From NCBI RefSeq assembly GCF_003367395.1, contig NZ_CP031417.1, positions 3,906,001 to 3,970,000 of the forward strand: 64,000 bases of DNA, in the 5' to 3' direction. Below the pieces are notes generated by a model. The model searched no databases. It was not told the DNA's origin and saw nothing but the letters and a program-made list of their open reading frames with translations. The first letter of the stretch is position 1. Each line of letters begins with the position of its first letter. Both the position numbers and the translations under genes were made by a program. The DNA is from Pseudolabrys taiwanensis. Its GTDB lineage: Bacteria > Pseudomonadota > Alphaproteobacteria > Rhizobiales > Xanthobacteraceae. Shown here in pieces: positions 52,522 to 61,170 of the stretch.

Positions 52522-53964
52522 CTACTTCCTTACGCAGATAATGCGCACGACCGACGCCTTGGCGTCGGGGCCGGTTGTCGAAGCGACTTCGACATTACGC
52601 GCGTTGAGAAACGCGCGGATCGTGTCCGCGCTGACGAGATGCACCGGCGGCGCGGCCGGCTCGGTGCTCGCCAGCACGAAGTTGCGCATCTCCGTCACAC
52701 CAAGGAAGTGGCCTTGCGCATCGATGGCCGCGGCGCCGGAGAATCCGGCCATCGGCACCGGCTGCTGCAGCTCAATGGTCGCTTCGTCGGCCAATCGCGC
52801 TTTCACCTCGGTCAAAGCCTTGGTGCCGCCCTGCTCCTTCGGATCGGGAATGCCGATCAGCGTCATGTCGCCGGACTTCGGCGGAGCGCCGGCGAGCGAA
52901 ACCGGCGATAACTTGCGCGGGCCGTAGACTCGCAGCAGGGCGAGGCCTTTGTCCTTGTCGTCCGCCACCCGCTCGGCGTCGCCGAGGCCCGCGGCGACGA
53001 TCACTTGGCAGCCTTCGGTCAACCGGCGATCGGTGACGATGTGGCCGCGTTCGCTGACGACGACGCCGTTGCCGTACTCGACCGACTTCGCCAGCGCGGC
53101 GAAAGGCGCGCTGCGCTCGGGGAACGGCGAGAACGCACTCGCCATTGCCACCATCATCGGCGAGACGATGGTCTCCATCATCTGATCGAACGACAAGGTG
53201 AACCCGCGCACTTCGCCGTCGCGGATCTTGGCGCGCACCGAGAACTTCTTCAGGCCCTGGATGCCGCTGATGAAGAAGCCGTCGTCGTTGAGCACGCTGT
53301 ATTCGACCCGGCGCGTCGCCGGCTCACGCTTCTCCTGCTCGAACACCGCGGCGAGTTTCAAGTTCGGATCCTTGATGCGGAAGGTCTCGACCTGCACCTC
53401 GCCATAGGCCGATGACCAGCGCGTGCCGCGCGCGGCATCGCGCGCCTGCGGCACCATCTTGGTCGGCAGGCCGATACGGATGCCGGTCGCGGGATCGACC
53501 ACCACGCTCCAGCCGAACTCTTTCTCGTAATTCTGCGCGGCGGCGACGAGCGCGGCCCGTTCGACCGGTGTCAGCACGCCGGTGACGTTGCCCTTGGCGC
53601 GCTTCTGATAGTTCTTCACCGCGGCCAACATCGGGTCTTCGCCATTCGTCGCGCCGGCATAGTCGCCCGACCAGAACAGCGCCGCCTGGATCTTGATGCG
53701 TTCGTCAAAAGGAATGCCCGCGAAGACCGGCGCGTTCGCTCCCACCTTGGCGGTCTCAGGCTTGATGGTGTCGGCCTTAGGCAACGAGGCCGTCGCGAAG
53801 CCATCCTTCGGCGCGGGCTTGCTCTCGGCCTGACCGATCTGCGGCCGCGGCGTTGGCAGCCGTGGCGCAGGTTCGCCCGCGACCGCAGCGCCAGCCGCGA
53901 GCACGAGACCGACGATGACCGTGAATGCGGCCCCCTGCATGGTCTTTAACGCCACCCTAACCAT
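52522..53964 (-). CDS. Exported trypsin-like protein with a peptidoglycan-binding-like domain, catalytic residues lost
   Basis: 480 residues. Signal peptide at about 9-30 (FTVIVGLVLAAGAAVAG), a proline-rich stretch, a peptidoglycan-binding-like helical domain (about 90-145), a middle domain, then a trypsin-like fold from about 265. The serine is present in MAGFSGAAAIDAQG (Ser409), but the usual VTN-x-HV is VTDRRL (Arg at 314), and the expected catalytic aspartate of the DLAVL motif is Gly340 in DKGLALLRV. Thus two of the triad are missing: probably a non-catalytic protein that binds or regulates. The start may be MQGAA at 53940. Confidence 0.85.
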   Translation of the reverse strand: MVRVALKTMQGAAFTVIVGLVLAAGAAVAGEPAPRLPTPRPQIGQAESKPAPKDGFATASLPKADTIKPETAKVGANAPVFAGIPFDERIKIQAALFWSGDYAGATNGEDPMLAAVKNYQKRAKGNVTGVLTPVERAALVAAAQNYEKEFGWSVVVDPATGIRIGLPTKMVPQARDAARGTRWSSAYGEVQVETFRIKDPNLKLAAVFEQEKREPATRRVEYSVLNDDGFFISGIQGLKKFSVRAKIRDGEVRGFTLSFDQMMETIVSPMMVAMASAFSPFPERSAPFAALAKSVEYGNGVVVSERGHIVTDRRLTEGCQVIVAAGLGDAERVADDKDKGLALLRVYGPRKLSPVSLAGAPPKSGDMTLIGIPDPKEQGGTKALTEVKARLADEATIELQQPVPMAGFSGAAAIDAQGHFLGVTEMRNFVLASTEPAAPPVHLVSADTIRAFLNARNVEVASTTGPDAKASVVRIICVRK

Positions 53965-54075
53965 ATCCAGCAGGACAGCTTAGCCCATGGCCCCTGCGGC
54001 GCAAGGCAGCCGACGGATTAGCGTGAACGGGCGAAAGATTCCCAATTTCCTCAAGCTTGAGTTAGGTTTACGGCG

Positions 54076-54876
54076 ATGCTCGACCCCCAAGAACTCGAAC
54101 GCTATGCGCGCCACATTGTTCTGCGCGACGTCGGCGGCCCCGGCCAGGCCAAGCTGAAAGCCGCCCGCGTGCTGGTCGTGGGCGCCGGCGGTCTTGGCGC
54201 GCCGGTCTTGCTCTATCTCGCCGCGGCCGGCGTCGGCACGCTGGGCGTGATCGACGACGACGCGGTGTCGCTGTCGAACCTGCAGCGCCAGGTCATCTTC
54301 AGCACGGACGATATCGGCGCGCCGAAAGCGGATCGCGCGGCGGATGCGGTCACGCGGCTCAATCCGCATGTGAAGGTCGAGACGCATCAAACGCGGCTTA
54401 CCGCCGCCAACGCGCTCGACCTGATATCGCGCTACGACATCGTCGCCGACGGCTCGGACAATTTCGCCACGCGCTATCTCGTCGCCGACGCGTGCTACTT
54501 CGCCAAGAAGCCGTTGATCACCGCTGCGCTCGGCACATTCGACGGCTCGCTGACGTCGATCCGCGCGCACGAACGCCAAGCCGACGGCACGCCCAATCCG
54601 ACCTATCGTTGTCTGTTTCCCGAACCGCCGCCGGCGGGCATGGTTCCCGCTTGCGCCGAAGCCGGCGTGCTGGGCGCGATGCCCGGCGTGCTCGGCTCGC
54701 TGATGGCGCTGGAAGTGATCCGCGAGATCGTCGGTTTCGGCGAAGGCCTCGTCGGCCGGCTGTTGATGATCGATGCGCGTTCGATGCGCTTCGAAACGCT
54801 CGACTACGCGTGGGACCCGGACAATCCGTTGAGCGGCAGAACGCCGACCATCACGGATTTGTCCATTCACGCCTGA
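54076..54876 (+). CDS. moeB: ThiF/MoeB/HesA family ubiquitin-like protein activating enzyme
   Basis: 266 residues. Such E1-like proteins adenylate the C-terminus of MoaD (molybdopterin) or ThiS (thiamine). The ATP-binding Rossmann loop VLVVGAGGLGAPVLLYLAAAGVG is near residue 33, the R-finger in NLQRQVIF near 75, NPHVKVETH, and the catalytic-type cysteine in MVPACAEAGVLGAMPG. The zinc CxxC pairs of classic E. coli MoeB are not seen, which is common in alphaproteobacterial members. No moaD or thiS gene is in the neighbourhood, so the substrate is not fixed. Confidence 0.87.
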   Translation: MLDPQELERYARHIVLRDVGGPGQAKLKAARVLVVGAGGLGAPVLLYLAAAGVGTLGVIDDDAVSLSNLQRQVIFSTDDIGAPKADRAADAVTRLNPHVKVETHQTRLTAANALDLISRYDIVADGSDNFATRYLVADACYFAKKPLITAALGTFDGSLTSIRAHERQADGTPNPTYRCLFPEPPPAGMVPACAEAGVLGAMPGVLGSLMALEVIREIVGFGEGLVGRLLMIDARSMRFETLDYAWDPDNPLSGRTPTITDLSIHA

Positions 54877-54894
54877 CCGTTGATCGCATTCGAT

Positions 54895-55626
54895 CTAGTC
54901 GAGCAGCCACCGGAACGCCCGCCGTAGTTCGGCCGTGCCGTCGCGTTCGAGCCATCGGCCATGCGCGATGACGATGCGTTCCGGCTGCCATGCAAGCATC
55001 TGCTCGACGGCCATCTTCAAAACAGAACGATCGAAGGTCAGGCGCATGTCGCGCGGCATCTGGCCGTCCGGATGTTGGACATGGCCGAGGCGCGTCATCA
55101 GACGCATGAAAAACGACAACTTCGCCGGTTCGAAGCTCTCGATGAGGTCCGTCAGGATCAGCGTGCGGCTGTTGCGGTGAAAGAACTCGACCTCGGTCAT
55201 ATAGCGTCCGGCAACCGTCAGCGTCCTGACCTCACGGTCCCACGGATAACCGTCACGCCGTTCAAGCAGACGGCACGAGAAGTCGATACGCTCTCCCGCC
55301 TGCTCCTTGATGCGCGGGGCGAGATAGACCTCGGCGGCCGGAAACGCCGCATGCCAGTCGGGTATCCACCAATAGTGAATGCGATTGGGACCGACGATCC
55401 AGCGCACGGCGCCGATCCTGTCGACCTGCGCCTTGAGCTCGGCCGTCAGCCGCGTCGGCGAATGAACGAAAAGCCCCTCCGCAAGCCGTAGCACCGTCAT
55501 GCGCGTCGGGAACGGCATGGCGAACGGCTTCGGACCGAAGCGGATCACGGGCCCGTCGACGATCCAGACGGCCTCAGCAATGGGCTTGAGACAATCGAGC
55601 GGCGGATAGGTGAGATCCGTGGCCAT
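54895..55626 (-). CDS. DUF4336 domain-containing protein
   Basis: 243 residues resembling the DUF4336 family, which has a metallo-beta-lactamase-like fold without a full metal set. Recognisable parts are WIVDGPVIRFGPKPFAMPFPTRMTVLRLAEGLFVHSP, VGPNRIHYWWIPDWHAAFP, EVEFFHRNSRTLILTDLIESF and the end PERIVIAHGRWLERDG. The HxxH-like residues (NRIHYWW, IVIAHGRW) are suggestive only. No signal peptide. It converges with the ThiF-like gene and is followed on the same strand by the 2-hydroxyacid dehydrogenase gene upstream. Function unknown. Confidence 0.85.
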   Translation of the reverse strand: MATDLTYPPLDCLKPIAEAVWIVDGPVIRFGPKPFAMPFPTRMTVLRLAEGLFVHSPTRLTAELKAQVDRIGAVRWIVGPNRIHYWWIPDWHAAFPAAEVYLAPRIKEQAGERIDFSCRLLERRDGYPWDREVRTLTVAGRYMTEVEFFHRNSRTLILTDLIESFEPAKLSFFMRLMTRLGHVQHPDGQMPRDMRLTFDRSVLKMAVEQMLAWQPERIVIAHGRWLERDGTAELRRAFRWLLD

Positions 55627-55676
55627 GACCTGTCATCCCGGGAGTCGCCCCCTTTTGCGCCCCCCAGAAATGACGA

Positions 55677-56678
55677 TCACAGCATCGACGGCAGCACGCG
55701 ATCCGGCGGACGATGGCCGTCCATGAACGTGCGGATGTTGATGATCACCTTCTCGCCCATGTCGATGCGGCCCTCGAGCGTTGCCGAACCCATGTGCGGC
55801 AGCAGCACGACTTTGCCCTGACGCGCGAGCTTCACCAGCTTCGGATTCACCGCGGGCTCGTGCTCGAACACGTCCAGGCCGGCGCCGGCGAGATCGCCGG
55901 ACTCCAGCATGCGCGCGAGCGCGTTTTCATCGACTACTTCGCCGCGCGCGGTGTTGACGACATAAGCCTGCGGCCGCAGCAGCTTCAGCCGCCGCGCCGA
56001 CAACAAATGATACGTCGCCGGCGTGTGCGGGCAGTTGACCGACACGATGTCCATGCGGGCGAGCATCTGGTCGAGGCTCTCCCAATACGTCGCGTCGAGC
56101 TCTTCCTCGATCTTCGGCGCGACCTTGCGACGGTTGTGATAGTGGATCTGCAGACCGAAGGCGCGGGCGCGCCGCGCCACGGCCTGGCCGATGCGGCCCA
56201 TGCCGATGATGCCGAGGCGTTTGCCCCAGATGCGATGGCCCATCATCCAGGTCGGCGACCAGCCCGCCCAGTCCTTTTCCGACGTCAGCACGTGCGAGCC
56301 TTCGACGAGACGGCGCGGCACCGCGAGGATCAGAGCCATGGTCATGTCGGCCGTATCTTCGGTCAACACACCGGGCGTGTTGGTGACGGTGATGCCGCGC
56401 TGCACGGCAGTCGCGACATCGATGTTGTCGACGCCGTTGCCGAAGTTGGCAATGAGCTTGAGCTGCTCGCCGGCCTTGGACAGCACCGACGCGTCGATCT
56501 GATCGGTGATCGTCGGCACCAGCACATCGGCGCTCTTCACCGCTTCGGCGAGTTCCGCTTGCGTCAGCGGCTTGTCGTCGGTGTTGAGGCGCGCATCAAA
56601 AAGTTCCCGCATGCGCAGTTCGACGTTGTCAGGCAACTTACGCGTGACGACGACCAGCGGTTTCTTACCCTTCGCCAT
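55677..56678 (-). CDS. 2-hydroxyacid dehydrogenase, glyoxylate/hydroxypyruvate reductase-like
   Basis: NAD(P)H-dependent reduction of 2-oxoacids, most likely glyoxylate or hydroxypyruvate. The 333 residues have the catalytic arginine in NTARGEVVDENAL, the glutamate in LDVFEHEPAVNP and the histidine in LLPHMGSATLE. The Rossmann loop GIIGMGRIGQAVARRARAFG starts near residue 155, followed by IHYHNRRK, whose arginines favour NADPH. ATG 56678 was chosen; the longer frame reads through the SH3 promoter region. Its divergent neighbour is the SH3-domain gene. Confidence 0.93.
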   Translation of the reverse strand: MAKGKKPLVVVTRKLPDNVELRMRELFDARLNTDDKPLTQAELAEAVKSADVLVPTITDQIDASVLSKAGEQLKLIANFGNGVDNIDVATAVQRGITVTNTPGVLTEDTADMTMALILAVPRRLVEGSHVLTSEKDWAGWSPTWMMGHRIWGKRLGIIGMGRIGQAVARRARAFGLQIHYHNRRKVAPKIEEELDATYWESLDQMLARMDIVSVNCPHTPATYHLLSARRLKLLRPQAYVVNTARGEVVDENALARMLESGDLAGAGLDVFEHEPAVNPKLVKLARQGKVVLLPHMGSATLEGRIDMGEKVIINIRTFMDGHRPPDRVLPSML

Positions 56679-56807
56679 GATCCCCTTACCGCGACGGCAC
56701 CAATATCGGCTGTCAAAGAAACGCGCCGATTCAGTCCTCTTTAACCCTGCTCGCCCACAGTGTACGGGCGCTCCTGCAGGCAACGAAATCCGTACTTTTC
56801 CTATCAG

Positions 56808-57362
56808 ATGGCTGTCGCAACACAAAGTTTTGGGGCCGCGATCCGGAGCCTCGGCGGCGCCCTTTTGAGCGTTGTCGTTCTGGCGGCCGCCATGTCGTCC
56901 GCCGTGGCCGCCGGCGACGTCCCGACCGGCACGGTGAGCGGCCTGCCGATTCCGCGCTTCGTCAGCCTCAAATCGGACCGCGTCAATGTCCGCGGGGGTC
57001 CGAACAAGGATCAGGACGTCCGCTGGGTCTACACCCGGGCCGGCATGCCGGTCGAAATTACCGCCGAGTTCGAGAACTGGCGGCGCATTCGCGACTGGGA
57101 AGGCGCCGAGGGCTGGGTCTATCACTCGCTGCTGTCGGGCAAACGGACGGCCGTCGTGGTGCCGAAGCTCAATGCGGAACTGGTGCCGCTTTACGACAAG
57201 GCCGACACCACATCCGCGGTCGTGGCGCGGCTGCAATCCGGCGTGCTCGGTTCGCTCAAGTCCTGCGACGGCGCCTGGTGCCAATTCTCAGGCAAGAACT
57301 TCAGCGGCTATATCCAGCAAGAACGCCTCTGGGGCGCCTACCCGAACGAAAAGGTCGAGTAA
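56808..57362 (+). CDS. Exported SH3-domain protein
   Basis: 184 residues: a signal peptide or anchor (IRSLGGALLSVVVLAAAMSSAVAAG, about 9-33) followed by two bacterial SH3-type repeats, FVSLKSDRVNVRGGPNKDQDVRWVYTRAGMPVEI and AELVPLYDKADTTSAVVARLQSGVLGSLKSCDGAWCQF. The conserved D-R-VN-VR-GP motif marks the first. Such proteins bind peptidoglycan or proteins in the periplasm. The cysteine pair Cys-Asp-Gly-Ala-Trp-Cys could form a disulfide. ATG 56808 fits; 56760 would add 16 atypical residues. It converges on irr. Confidence 0.88.
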   Translation: MAVATQSFGAAIRSLGGALLSVVVLAAAMSSAVAAGDVPTGTVSGLPIPRFVSLKSDRVNVRGGPNKDQDVRWVYTRAGMPVEITAEFENWRRIRDWEGAEGWVYHSLLSGKRTAVVVPKLNAELVPLYDKADTTSAVVARLQSGVLGSLKSCDGAWCQFSGKNFSGYIQQERLWGAYPNEKVE

Positions 57363-57365
57363 TAG

Positions 57366-57412
57366 TCCCGTCGCCCTTTCGAGGCTCGCTGCGCTCGCAC
57401 CTCAGGATGACG
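57366..57412. repeat. Single palindromic repeat unit after the SH3 gene
   Basis: GTCGCCCTTTCGAGGCTCGC...GCTCGCACCTCAGGATGACGG, a short example of the CCTTCGAGG/CCTCAGG family seen at 17990 and 23550. Confidence 0.6.
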
Positions 57413-57427
57413 GGTCGTGTGCCACGA

Positions 57428-57460
57428 CAAAAAGAAAATGGCCGGGACATGCCCGGCCAT
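57428..57460 (-). terminator. Intrinsic terminator of irr
   Basis: Stem ATGGCCGGG/CCCGGCCAT (57438-57446 with 57452-57460), five-base loop. On the minus strand it runs into CCATTTTCTTTTTGTCG, a good U-tract, 24 bases beyond the irr stop. Confidence 0.85.
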
Positions 57461-57483
57461 CACACACAAATAACCGCTGACAA

Positions 57484-57966
57484 TCAGCTCTTCTTGCGCA
57501 GACGCACGACCACGTCGACGCGCGCGATCTCGTAGCCTTCCGGCGGGGTCGGCGTATTGCCGACGATCACGTCCTCGCCCGGAATATCGAGCACCGCATC
57601 CTCACCTTCGACATAGAAGTGATGATGCGCCGACGCGTTGGTGTCGAAATAGGCCTTGGAACCGTCGACCGCGACCTGACGCAGCAAACCGACCTCGGTG
57701 AACTGATGCAGCGTATTGTAGATGGTCGCCAGGGACACCGGCACCTTGGCGCGCGTGGCCTCCTCGTAGAGCATTTCCGCCGTGAGATGGCGGTCGCCCT
57801 TGCCGAACAGGATCCAACCGAGCGCCATGCGCTGGCGCGTCGGACGCAGCCCGACCTGCCGCAGCATCGACTTCACGTCGTGCCATGGACAGCCCGTGCG
57901 GTCGCCATGATCATCGGCCCGCATGTCGGGAAGCTTCGGGAACACCATGGTACGCATTTCGGTCAT
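57484..57966 (-). CDS. irr: Iron response regulator Irr (Fur family)
   Basis: Irr represses haem and iron-storage genes and activates uptake genes under low iron in rhizobia; it is degraded when haem is plentiful. The 160 residues have the Fur winged helix (GLRPTRQRMALGWILFGKGDRHLTAEMLYEEA, VSLATIYNTLHQFTEVGLLRQV) and a cluster of three histidines in SAHHHFYVEG. The N-terminal heme-regulatory motif is GCPWHDV with Cys26-Pro27, the haem-dependent degradation signal known from Bradyrhizobium. It is divergent from fabA, a synteny seen across Hyphomicrobiales. Confidence 0.96.
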   Translation of the reverse strand: MTEMRTMVFPKLPDMRADDHGDRTGCPWHDVKSMLRQVGLRPTRQRMALGWILFGKGDRHLTAEMLYEEATRAKVPVSLATIYNTLHQFTEVGLLRQVAVDGSKAYFDTNASAHHHFYVEGEDAVLDIPGEDVIVGNTPTPPEGYEIARVDVVVRLRKKS

Positions 57967-58046
57967 GTCGACGCCCAGTCATCCGGCCAAAACAAACCGG
58001 CAGAAAACCGTTTCATCCGCAACATATACGAAGTGTGCTCCTAGAT

Positions 58047-58065
58047 GCAACTCCTTCGCAGTTGC
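58047..58065. repeat. Inverted repeat in the irr-fabA divergent gap
   Basis: GCAACT, seven bases, AGTTGC, 80 bases upstream of the irr start and about 140 bases upstream of fabA. It may be an operator for either gene or a small hairpin in the leader. It does not match the published iron-control element TTTAGAA-N3-TTCTAAA. Confidence 0.35.
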
Positions 58066-58207
58066 GCGCCGGACTCCGTGTCGCAGCCGCCGGTGAGGAA
58101 AACCGTCCGGTACCCCCCTTGCCGCCATCTTTGCCCGCTAGACGGGGTGTGTTAGGAGTTCGGCCATGGAAATCCAGCCAAGGTCCCCACAAGGGGAAGC
58201 TTCATTG

Positions 58208-58741
58208 ATGGACAATCGACGTCACAGCTTCGGCTACGAGGACTTGCTTGCTTGCGGCCGCGGGGAACTGTTTGGACCGGGCAACGCCCAACTTCCGCTT
58301 CCCCCCATGCTGATGTTCGACCGGATTTCCGAGATTTCGGAGCAGGGCGGCGAGCACGGCAAGGGCATGGTGCGCGCCGAGCTCGACGTGAAGCCGGACC
58401 TCTGGTTTTTCCTTTGTCATTTCAAAGGCGATCCGGTGATGCCGGGCTGCCTCGGCCTCGACGCGCTGTGGCAGATGGTCGGCTTCTTTCTCGGCTGGCT
58501 CGGCGCACCCGGTAAGGGCCGCGCGCTTGGACTTGGCGAACTGAAGTTTTCCGGCCAGGTGCTGCCGAGCGTGAAGAAGGTCGTCTATGGCGTCGACTTC
58601 AAGCGCGTGATGCGCTCGAAGCTGGTGCTCGGCATTGCCGATGGCTGGCTGTCGGCCGATGGCACCGTGATCTATCGCGCCAGCGATCTCAAAGTCGGCC
58701 TGTTCAAGCAGGACGACGCGCTGCAGCCGAGCGGCGGCTGA
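58208..58741 (+). CDS. fabA: 3-hydroxydecanoyl-ACP dehydratase/isomerase FabA
   Basis: Dehydrates 3-hydroxydecanoyl-ACP and isomerises to cis-3-decenoyl-ACP, the branch point to unsaturated fatty acids. The 177 residues contain the catalytic histidine in [13 protein letters not shown] and the second catalytic aspartate in [13 protein letters not shown], all in the hot-dog fold. ATG 58208 gives [23 protein letters not shown]; a second ATG at 58166 is possible. fabB begins 130 bases downstream, and fabI after it, so all three enzymes of the unsaturated pathway are together. Confidence 0.97.
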   Translation: MDNRRHSFGYEDLLACGRGELFGPGNAQLPLPPMLMFDRISEISEQGGEHGKGMVRAELDVKPDLWFFLCHFKGDPVMPGCLGLDALWQMVGFFLGWLGAPGKGRALGLGELKFSGQVLPSVKKVVYGVDFKRVMRSKLVLGIADGWLSADGTVIYRASDLKVGLFKQDDALQPSGG

Positions 58742-58870
58742 CCGCGCGGCTCCACGGCCGGCTTGCCTGACCTACCCGTTTTGCGGCAAGGGTCTTGCGA
58801 AACCGTCTTGGCCGGTCAATCTGTGGAGCAATCGCTCTAAATCCCCGACGGAAATGAAGGTATTGTGACC

Positions 58871-60091
58871 ATGCGGCGCGTCGTCGTCACCGGAATGGGT
58901 ATCGTCTCTTCCATCGGCAACAATACGCAGGAAGTGCTGGCCAGCTTGCGCGAGGCAAAGTCCGGCATCACGCACGCCGAAGAATTCGCCAAGCACGGCT
59001 TCCGTTGCCAGGTGCAAGGCATGCCGACCTTGGATCCGTCGGGATCGGTCGATCGCCGCGCCATGCGCTTCCTCAGCCAAGGTTCGGCTTGGAATCACGT
59101 CGCGATGGAACAAGCCATCCGCGATTCCGGCGTCGAAGAAAAAGACATTTCCAATCCGCGCACCGGCATCGTCATGGGCGCCGGCGGTCCGTCGACGATG
59201 ACGATCGTCGACGCCGCCGATATCACGCGCAAGAACAATTCGCCCAAGCGCATCGGCCCCTTTGCCGTGCCGAAGGCGATGTCGTCGTCGCCCTCCGCCA
59301 CGCTCGCCACCTGGTTCAAGATCAAGGGCGTGAACTATTCGATCTCGTCGGCGTGCGCGACCTCGAACCACTGCATCGGCAACGGCGCCGAACTCATCCA
59401 GTGGGGCAAGCAGGACATGGTGTTCGCCGGCGGCTCGGAAGAGCTGAGCTGGACGATGTCCAACCTGTTCGACGCCATGGGCGCGATGTCGTCCAAGTAC
59501 AACGACACGCCGCAGACCGCGTCGCGCGCTTACGACCGCGACCGCGACGGCTTCGTCATCGCCGGCGGTGCCGGCGTTCTGGTGCTGGAAGAGCTCGAGC
59601 ACGCCAAGGCGCGCGGCGCCAAGATCTACGCCGAAGTCGCCGGCTACGGCGCGACCTCGGACGGCCACGACATGGTGGCGCCGTCGGGCGAAGGCGCGAT
59701 GCGCTGCATGAAACAGGCGCTCGAGACCTGCAAGGCGCCGATCGACTACATCAATCCGCACGCCACCGCGACGCCGATCGGCGATCTCAAGGAGATCGAG
59801 GCGATCCGCGAAGTGTTCGGCGCCAAGTGCCCGCCGATCTCGGCGACCAAGTCGCTGACCGGCCACTCGCTCGGCGCCGCCGGCGTGCAGGAAGCGATCT
59901 ATTCGCTGCTGATGATGAACAACGGTTTCATCTGCGAGAGCGCGAACATTCAGAATCTCGACCCCGTGTTTGAGGACATGCCGATCGTGCGCGAGCGCCG
60001 CGACAACGTCGAACTCGGCGCGGTGCTGTCGAACTCCTTCGGCTTCGGCGGCACCAACGCATCGGTGATCTTCAAGCGGTTGGATGCGTAA
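58871..60091 (+). CDS. fabB: 3-oxoacyl-ACP synthase I FabB
   Basis: Elongates the cis-3-decenoyl-ACP made by FabA. The 406 residues carry the condensing-enzyme triad: cysteine in [14 protein letters not shown], histidine in [13 protein letters not shown] and histidine in [14 protein letters not shown]. The glycine-rich ending [12 protein letters not shown] is also typical. ATG 58871 gives [17 protein letters not shown] 58865 would add two residues. It forms the fabAB pair, often repressed by FadR/FabR-type regulators in other bacteria; no operator was identified here. Confidence 0.97.
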   Translation: MRRVVVTGMGIVSSIGNNTQEVLASLREAKSGITHAEEFAKHGFRCQVQGMPTLDPSGSVDRRAMRFLSQGSAWNHVAMEQAIRDSGVEEKDISNPRTGIVMGAGGPSTMTIVDAADITRKNNSPKRIGPFAVPKAMSSSPSATLATWFKIKGVNYSISSACATSNHCIGNGAELIQWGKQDMVFAGGSEELSWTMSNLFDAMGAMSSKYNDTPQTASRAYDRDRDGFVIAGGAGVLVLEELEHAKARGAKIYAEVAGYGATSDGHDMVAPSGEGAMRCMKQALETCKAPIDYINPHATATPIGDLKEIEAIREVFGAKCPPISATKSLTGHSLGAAGVQEAIYSLLMMNNGFICESANIQNLDPVFEDMPIVRERRDNVELGAVLSNSFGFGGTNASVIFKRLDA

Positions 60092-60115
60092 TTCCTACTG
60101 ACCGGTAATCGCTGT

Positions 60116-60208
60116 CATGCCCCGCGAAAGCGGGACGTCCAGTAGCCACCGGCCGTCTTGATTGTGAGTAAACAGAGTACTGGGTTACCCGCTTTGCGCG
60201 GGTGACAT
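60116..60208. repeat. Paired palindromic repeat between fabB and fabI
   Basis: GTCATGCCCCGCGAAAGCGGGAC...GTCCAGTA, then after about 30 bases TACTGGGTTACCCGCTTTGCGCGGGTGACAT. It is arranged like 24698-24791: inverted halves, CAGTA/TACTGG inner blocks, GTCAT/GTGACAT ends. It lies inside the fab gene run. Confidence 0.65.
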
Positions 60209-60226
60209 CATCCGAGGTTGTTGCGA

Positions 60227-61051
60227 ATGTCTGGGCTGATGAACGGAAAACGCGGGCTGATCATGGGCGTGGCCAACGACCACTCCATCGCCTGGGGGAT
60301 CGCTAAGACACTGCATCAACACGGCGCCGAACTCGCCTTCACCTATCAGGGCGACGCGCTGCATAAGCGTGTCAAGCCGCTCGCCGAATCGGTCGGCTCG
60401 TCGTTTCTGATGCCTTGCGACGTCGAGGACATCGCCAGCGTCGACGCGGTGTGGGAGACGGTCAAGGAGAAGTGGGGCACCATCGACTTCTTCGTTCACG
60501 CGGTCGGCTTCTCGGACAAGAACGAACTGAAGGGCCGCTTCGCCGACAACACGCGCGAGAATTTCGTGCGCACCATGGTGATCTCCTGCTTCTCCTTCGC
60601 CGAGAGTGCCAAGCGCGCGGCGGCGCTGATGCCCAATGGCGGCGCGATGGTGACGCTGACCTATAACGGCGGCGATCGCGCCATGCCGAATTACAACGTC
60701 ATGGGTCTGGCGAAGGCAGCGCTCGAGTCGTCAGTGCGCTATCTCGCCGTCGATTTCGGCCACCAGAACATCCGCGTCAACGCGATCTCGGCGGGTCCGA
60801 TCCGCACGCTCGCCGGTGCCGGCATTGGCGATGCGCGCTACATGTTCGCCTTCCAGCAGAAATATTCGCCGCTCGGCCGCGGCGTGAGCCTCGAGGATCT
60901 CGGCGGCGCCGGGCTTTATCTCTGCTCGAATTTGTCGGCCGGTGTCACCGGCGAGATCCATTTCGTCGACAGTGGCTACAACGTGATCGCCATGCCGCAG
61001 CCGGAAGCGCTGAAAGCCGCTGGCGGCAAGGTCGAAGGCAACGGGCAGTAA
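60227..61051 (+). CDS. fabI: Enoyl-ACP reductase FabI (NADH)
   Basis: Final reduction of each fatty-acid elongation cycle; the triclosan target. The 274 residues begin with the Rossmann stretch GLIMGVANDHSIAWGIAKTLHQHG and hold the Tyr-x6-Lys catalytic pair of FabI as AMPNYNVMGLAKAALESSV, followed by IRVNAISAGPIRTLAGAGI. ATG 60227 is preceded by GAGG at 60214-60217. It belongs to the irr-fabA-fabB-fabI group conserved across rhizobia, although palindromic repeats have entered the gap before it. Confidence 0.97.
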   Translation: MSGLMNGKRGLIMGVANDHSIAWGIAKTLHQHGAELAFTYQGDALHKRVKPLAESVGSSFLMPCDVEDIASVDAVWETVKEKWGTIDFFVHAVGFSDKNELKGRFADNTRENFVRTMVISCFSFAESAKRAAALMPNGGAMVTLTYNGGDRAMPNYNVMGLAKAALESSVRYLAVDFGHQNIRVNAISAGPIRTLAGAGIGDARYMFAFQQKYSPLGRGVSLEDLGGAGLYLCSNLSAGVTGEIHFVDSGYNVIAMPQPEALKAAGGKVEGNGQ

Positions 61052-61081
61052 GCTCTTATAGCCGAACCGTTTTGTTGTCCG

Positions 61082-61142
61082 TTCGTCCCCGCGAAAGCGG
61101 GGACCCAGTGCTGGATTCCCGCGTTCGCGGGAATGAACGGTG
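61082..61142. repeat. Paired palindromic repeats after fabI
   Basis: TTCGTCCCCGCGAAAGCGGGGACCCAG, GCTGGATTCCCGCGTTCGCGGGAATGAACGG. Nearly identical in layout to 6498-6600, and between convergent fabI and coaA. Confidence 0.65.
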
Positions 61143-61170
61143 ATGGGGGCGGCGGCGCGCTACCTAAGTC

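Noticed and set aside
55677..57284. Extended N-terminus of the 2-hydroxyacid dehydrogenase
   Set aside because: The added residues run antisense through the SH3 gene; ATG 56678 gives a normal-length enzyme.
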